Of a stretch of DNA of 16,346 nt, positions 13,843 to 16,346 are shown one piece after another; the first letter of the stretch is position 1; every line of letters begins with the position of its first letter. The DNA lies in assembly GCA_011775825.1 (NCBI GenBank), contig JAABYK010000461.1, positions 1,621-17,966 of the forward strand, written 5' to 3'. The notes beneath the pieces were generated by a model. The model searched no databases. It was not told the origin of the DNA and saw nothing but the letters and a program-made list of their open reading frames with translations. The position numbers were made by a program, and so were the translations under genes. The stretch comes from Candidatus Zhuqueibacterota bacterium. Its GTDB lineage: Bacteria; Zhuqueibacterota; Zhuqueibacteria; Oceanimicrobiales; Oceanimicrobiaceae.

Positions 13843-15426
13843 ATGCTGCACGTAAGAACCTCTTCTGGTGTGTGGGAAACGTTTTGCGCTCAGATTCTCG
13901 CATTTTTACAGGCCAGCCTGATAGAGCTAAAGATCGAAGAGGAAACAGTCCGTGGCTTTCGATCGCCCGATAGCCCTGCACTCTGGATCAGAGACCATTC
14001 GGATATGTTGCGCGGGGGAAAACATATCGAGCCGGATGTCCTGAGCACGATCAATTGTTTTGCGGGTATGCAGGCAGCCAACGGTCGGATATTCGATCAC
14101 GTCTCTACAGAACCTTCGGCGGAACGAGAAAACTGGGAAAGGTGGGTGCGTGTCCCTGTTGAAGCGGATGTTGAATATCGATTCGTCAAAGCGGCGTATC
14201 TTGCCTGGCAGTCTTCGGGGGACAATGAGTGGTTGAAAACCCTACTCTCTGCCCTGGATCGTGCTTTAACCTACACGCATACGCATCCGCTGCGGTGGGA
14301 CAGTCAACACAAGCTGGTGAAACGGCCCTACACGATTGATACCTGGGATTTCGATTATACGGCCGGGCGCGCGGACTGGCTCAACTTTCAGATCACGGAT
14401 GACACATTCTGGGGCATTTTCCACGGCGACAACAGCGGTTTCTATGAAGCTGCTTGGCTGCTCTCGAAGATGTATACATCTGTAGGTAACGTTAGTGCCG
14501 CCTCGCGCTGGCAGGAAATCGCGCTTGGCCTGCGCCAGCGTGCGAACGACCTGCTGTTTAACGGGCGATTTTATACCCATTTTCACAAACTGACGCCGGT
14601 CACGATCGACGGTGTGGATGAAAAAGAGCAACTGAGTTTGAGCACGCCCATGGCCATAAACAGAGGATTGGCAACCCATGAGATGGCCGTGGCCATCCTC
14701 AAGGAATATCAACACAGACGCAGAAACACCGGTGCTTTTGCCGAATGGTTCGGTATCGATCCCCCTTTTCCCGATGGCATATTCGGTGACGATAAATTAA
14801 CCGGAGGCGCTTATATTAATGGCGGTATCTTCCCGCTGGTCGGTGGCGAGCTCGCGCGGGCAGCTTTTGAACACGGTTTCGAACACTACGGGCATCAGAC
14901 ATTGGAGCAATACCGTCGGATGATCGCAGAGCATGGGGCAACCTATTTATGGTATTTCCCCAATGGCGACCCCTCATCGGAAGAAACCAGTACCAGTCCT
15001 GAAGCCATGCCGACCGACGGCTGGGGATCTTCAGCCATGCTCTATGCCTTTATCGAGGGACTGGCCGGCATCGAAGACCTGGAAGATTCGTTCCGAAAAG
15101 TTCGCTGTTCGCCAAGGTGGATCAGCGCCAACGAGGATGAAATTCATATTAAAGTCGGATATGCGGCATCACAAGCCTCCTTTGGGTATCAATTCTATCA
15201 CCTGAAACAAGATTCACAAATAAAGCTGATTCTGGAAAGCGAGAATTCAAATCTCATCTTAAATCTTCTGTTACCGGCTGACACCGAATGCACGTCAGTT
15301 ACCTGGAACGGTGACAGGGTTGACTTCGAGTTAATAAAGGTGGGGGATAGCCCTTACGTTGTGACCCAGGGCAAGGTCGCGAAACAGGCAGAAGTTGAAA
15401 TCAGTTATGCACGCAGCCGGAATTAA
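13843..15426 (+). CDS. cytoplasmic six-hairpin (alpha/alpha)6 glycosidase-like protein
   Basis: 527 residues, without signal peptide. The fold call rests on repeated helical hairpins rich in Trp and Gly and on motifs common in (alpha/alpha)6 glycosidases: ALWIRDHSDMLRGG (46-59), RVPVEADVEYRFVKAAYLAW (103-122), TWDFDY (167-172), GDNSGFYEAAWLL (195-207), GGAYINGGIFPLVGGELARAAF (321-342) and DGWGSSAMLYAFIEGLAG (392-409). The last stretch (about 430-527) looks like a beta-sandwich cap. Asp51, Asp171 and Asp392 are acidic candidates for catalysis, but I cannot assign a GH family. The ATG at 13843 follows an in-frame TAA at 13828 with no clear ribosome-binding site. It lies between ribulokinase and the RraA-like aldolase, so it may act on an imported oligosaccharide or glycoside. 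Start and specificity are uncertain; the superfamily is fairly sure. Confidence 0.72.
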   Translation: MLHVRTSSGVWETFCAQILAFLQASLIELKIEEETVRGFRSPDSPALWIRDHSDMLRGGKHIEPDVLSTINCFAGMQAANGRIFDHVSTEPSAERENWERWVRVPVEADVEYRFVKAAYLAWQSSGDNEWLKTLLSALDRALTYTHTHPLRWDSQHKLVKRPYTIDTWDFDYTAGRADWLNFQITDDTFWGIFHGDNSGFYEAAWLLSKMYTSVGNVSAASRWQEIALGLRQRANDLLFNGRFYTHFHKLTPVTIDGVDEKEQLSLSTPMAINRGLATHEMAVAILKEYQHRRRNTGAFAEWFGIDPPFPDGIFGDDKLTGGAYINGGIFPLVGGELARAAFEHGFEHYGHQTLEQYRRMIAEHGATYLWYFPNGDPSSEETSTSPEAMPTDGWGSSAMLYAFIEGLAGIEDLEDSFRKVRCSPRWISANEDEIHIKVGYAASQASFGYQFYHLKQDSQIKLILESENSNLILNLLLPADTECTSVTWNGDRVDFELIKVGDSPYVVTQGKVAKQAEVEISYARSRN

Positions 15427-15483
15427 TGTCCACAATTTCGTAATTGGCCGAAGATCATACTATGCTAACCCGGGAGCCTTAAC

Positions 15484-16155
15484 ATGCACAACCTCAATTG
15501 GCCGGAAATAGCCGAACGTTTTAAACCGCTCTACAGCGCCCTTATTTATGACACCCTCGAGGAGTTTGGCTATCCGGACCAGGCTCTTTCACCGTCGATT
15601 AAACCGCTGGAACGATCCATGAAGGTTGCCGGGCCTGCTTTTACCGTGCGCGGCAGCAACAGTCCAAAGCGCGAGCAAAAAGAGACCGGGCTGGAAATGA
15701 TTGAAAGTTTATGGCCCGGCTGTGTTTTGGTGATGGACACCGGCAACGATTATGTCGCCGCCCATTGGGGCGAGATTACCAGCACGGCCGCCCGCGGACA
15801 GGGCTGTGTTGGAACTGTGGTGGATGGCGGTATTCGTGACTCCGGATACGTTATCGCCATGGGTTACCCGGCGTTTGCTCGCTACCAGTGTCCCGTCGAA
15901 GCCTATGGCCGTTTTGACATCATCGAGTGGGAAAAGCAGATAAACCTAGCTGGTACGACATCTACCCGGGTCCCGATCCATCCCGGAGACTATGTTTTTG
16001 GCGACCTGGACGGTATCATCATTATCCCGGCAGAACTCACGCTTAAAGTCCTCGAAGAAGCTGAAAAGCGCTTTGAAACTGAGACCAAAGTTCGTGAAGA
16101 CCTCAAAGCCGGCGGAGCCCCTTTAGAGGTGTTTCGCAAATACGGCGTTTTTTAA
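15484..16155 (+). CDS. RraA / HMG-aldolase family protein (probable oxo-acid aldolase)
   Basis: 223 residues, typical of the RraA-like / 4-hydroxy-4-methyl-2-oxoglutarate aldolase family. The conserved metal and substrate site is present: HWGEI (94-98), then GCVGTVVDGGIRD (107-119) with the Arg118-Asp119 pair, and VFGDLDGIIIIP (171-182) with the Gly-Asp motif. These class II enzymes cleave 2-oxo acids to pyruvate and an aldehyde. The RNase E inhibitor role of E. coli RraA is unlikely here because a sugar-acid dehydratase gene follows 33 bp downstream. A 2-keto-3-deoxy sugar acid is therefore the best-guess substrate, which would avoid a kinase step. GGGAG 9 nt upstream supports the start. The 57-bp spacing to the glycosidase gene suggests one operon. 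Confidence 0.85.
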   Translation: MHNLNWPEIAERFKPLYSALIYDTLEEFGYPDQALSPSIKPLERSMKVAGPAFTVRGSNSPKREQKETGLEMIESLWPGCVLVMDTGNDYVAAHWGEITSTAARGQGCVGTVVDGGIRDSGYVIAMGYPAFARYQCPVEAYGRFDIIEWEKQINLAGTTSTRVPIHPGDYVFGDLDGIIIIPAELTLKVLEEAEKRFETETKVREDLKAGGAPLEVFRKYGVF

Positions 16156-16188
16156 ATTTTAAAATTTAATTTAATATCACGGATAACA

Positions 16189-16346
16189 ATGAAAATAACG
16201 GATATTAAAGCACGAACGCTCTTTATCCCAATCGAGGCACCAACGCGCCATTCCTATGGATCGCCTGACGGATTTGTGCGCACCATCGTTGAGCTGAAAA
16301 CAGACGAAGGACTGACGGGCCTCGGAGAAACCTTTGGGGGGATAAG
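16189..16346 (+). CDS. enolase-superfamily (mandelate racemase/glucarate dehydratase type) protein, 5' end only
   Basis: The first 52 codons are visible before the window ends. The translation MKITDIKARTLFIPIEAP followed by RHSYGSPDGFVRTIVELKTDEGLTGLGETFGG is the N-terminal capping domain of the mandelate racemase / muconate lactonising subgroup. The TDEGLTGLGE strand-turn is diagnostic, and the IPIEAP..HSYG and GETFGG stretches lean towards the glucarate dehydratase branch. The catalytic barrel with the metal ligands lies outside the window, so the reaction cannot be proved. Dehydration of an aldonic or aldaric acid to a 2-keto-3-deoxy acid is likely. That product could feed the RraA-like aldolase encoded 33 bp upstream or the KDG kinase at the other end of the window. 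Confidence 0.75.
   Translation, partial: MKITDIKARTLFIPIEAPTRHSYGSPDGFVRTIVELKTDEGLTGLGETFGGI

Noticed and set aside
13689..13973. A 94-codon plus-strand frame bridging the ribulokinase end and the glycosidase start
   Set aside because: It overlaps both real genes, is rich in Cys and Lys without pattern, and has no supporting start site.

Overview
This window looks like a sugar and sugar-acid utilisation locus from a Gram-negative-type (diderm) bacterium. Two proteins carry lipoprotein signals, one enzyme carries a Sec signal peptide, and the transporter is a complete ribose-type ABC system. Coding regions are close to half GC or above, and intergenic regions are clearly more AT-rich. I cannot name the organism. 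An uncultivated environmental lineage is plausible because several genes belong to families best known only by domain number. There is no rRNA, tRNA, CRISPR array, transposase or integrase gene in the window.

Layout. (1) 1-2342, all minus strand: a phytanoyl-CoA-dioxygenase-like enzyme, a 396-bp gap, then a tight KDPG aldolase / 2-keto-3-deoxygluconate kinase pair with a 4-bp stop/start overlap; the kinase runs off the left edge. (2) 2343-3081: a divergent AT-rich regulatory region with a 13-bp inverted repeat, a hairpin and a probable promoter. (3) 3082-7929, plus strand: a lipoprotein resembling DUF6786, then a ribose-type ABC importer (binding lipoprotein, double ATPase, permease). (4) 8036-9184, minus strand: an exported DUF2961/GH172-type glycosidase. 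(5) 9185-9775: a second divergent regulatory region with a 10-bp inverted repeat. (6) 9776-16346, plus strand: a FucI-like sugar isomerase, an inserted gene cassette, an AraB-type ribulokinase, a cytoplasmic six-hairpin glycosidase, an RraA-family aldolase, and the start of an enolase-superfamily sugar-acid dehydratase cut by the right edge.

How the genes could work together (inference). An exported GH172-type enzyme releases a pentose, the ABC system imports it, the FucI-like isomerase makes a ketose and the ribulokinase phosphorylates it. No AraD epimerase is visible. FucI-type enzymes also act on D-arabinose and known GH172 members include D-arabinofuranosidases, so D-arabinose to D-ribulose 5-phosphate is an attractive hypothesis. 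A second, sugar-acid branch is suggested by the enolase-family dehydratase, the RraA-type aldolase, and the KDG kinase / KDPG aldolase pair.

The most striking item is at 11234-11986. It is a 753-bp element with the anatomy of an integron gene cassette: a promoterless-looking AT-rich ORF starting 14 bp inside the left junction, with its stop codon inside a folded attC-like site of about 130 nt. The site has R and L box pairings, a 3x3 unpaired spacer and two extrahelical bases. The left junction GTTAGAAG is the exact complement of the site's R'' side CTTCTAAC, as expected if the element once existed as a circle. It sits as a lone cassette inside a catabolic operon, in the operon's orientation, with no integrase nearby.
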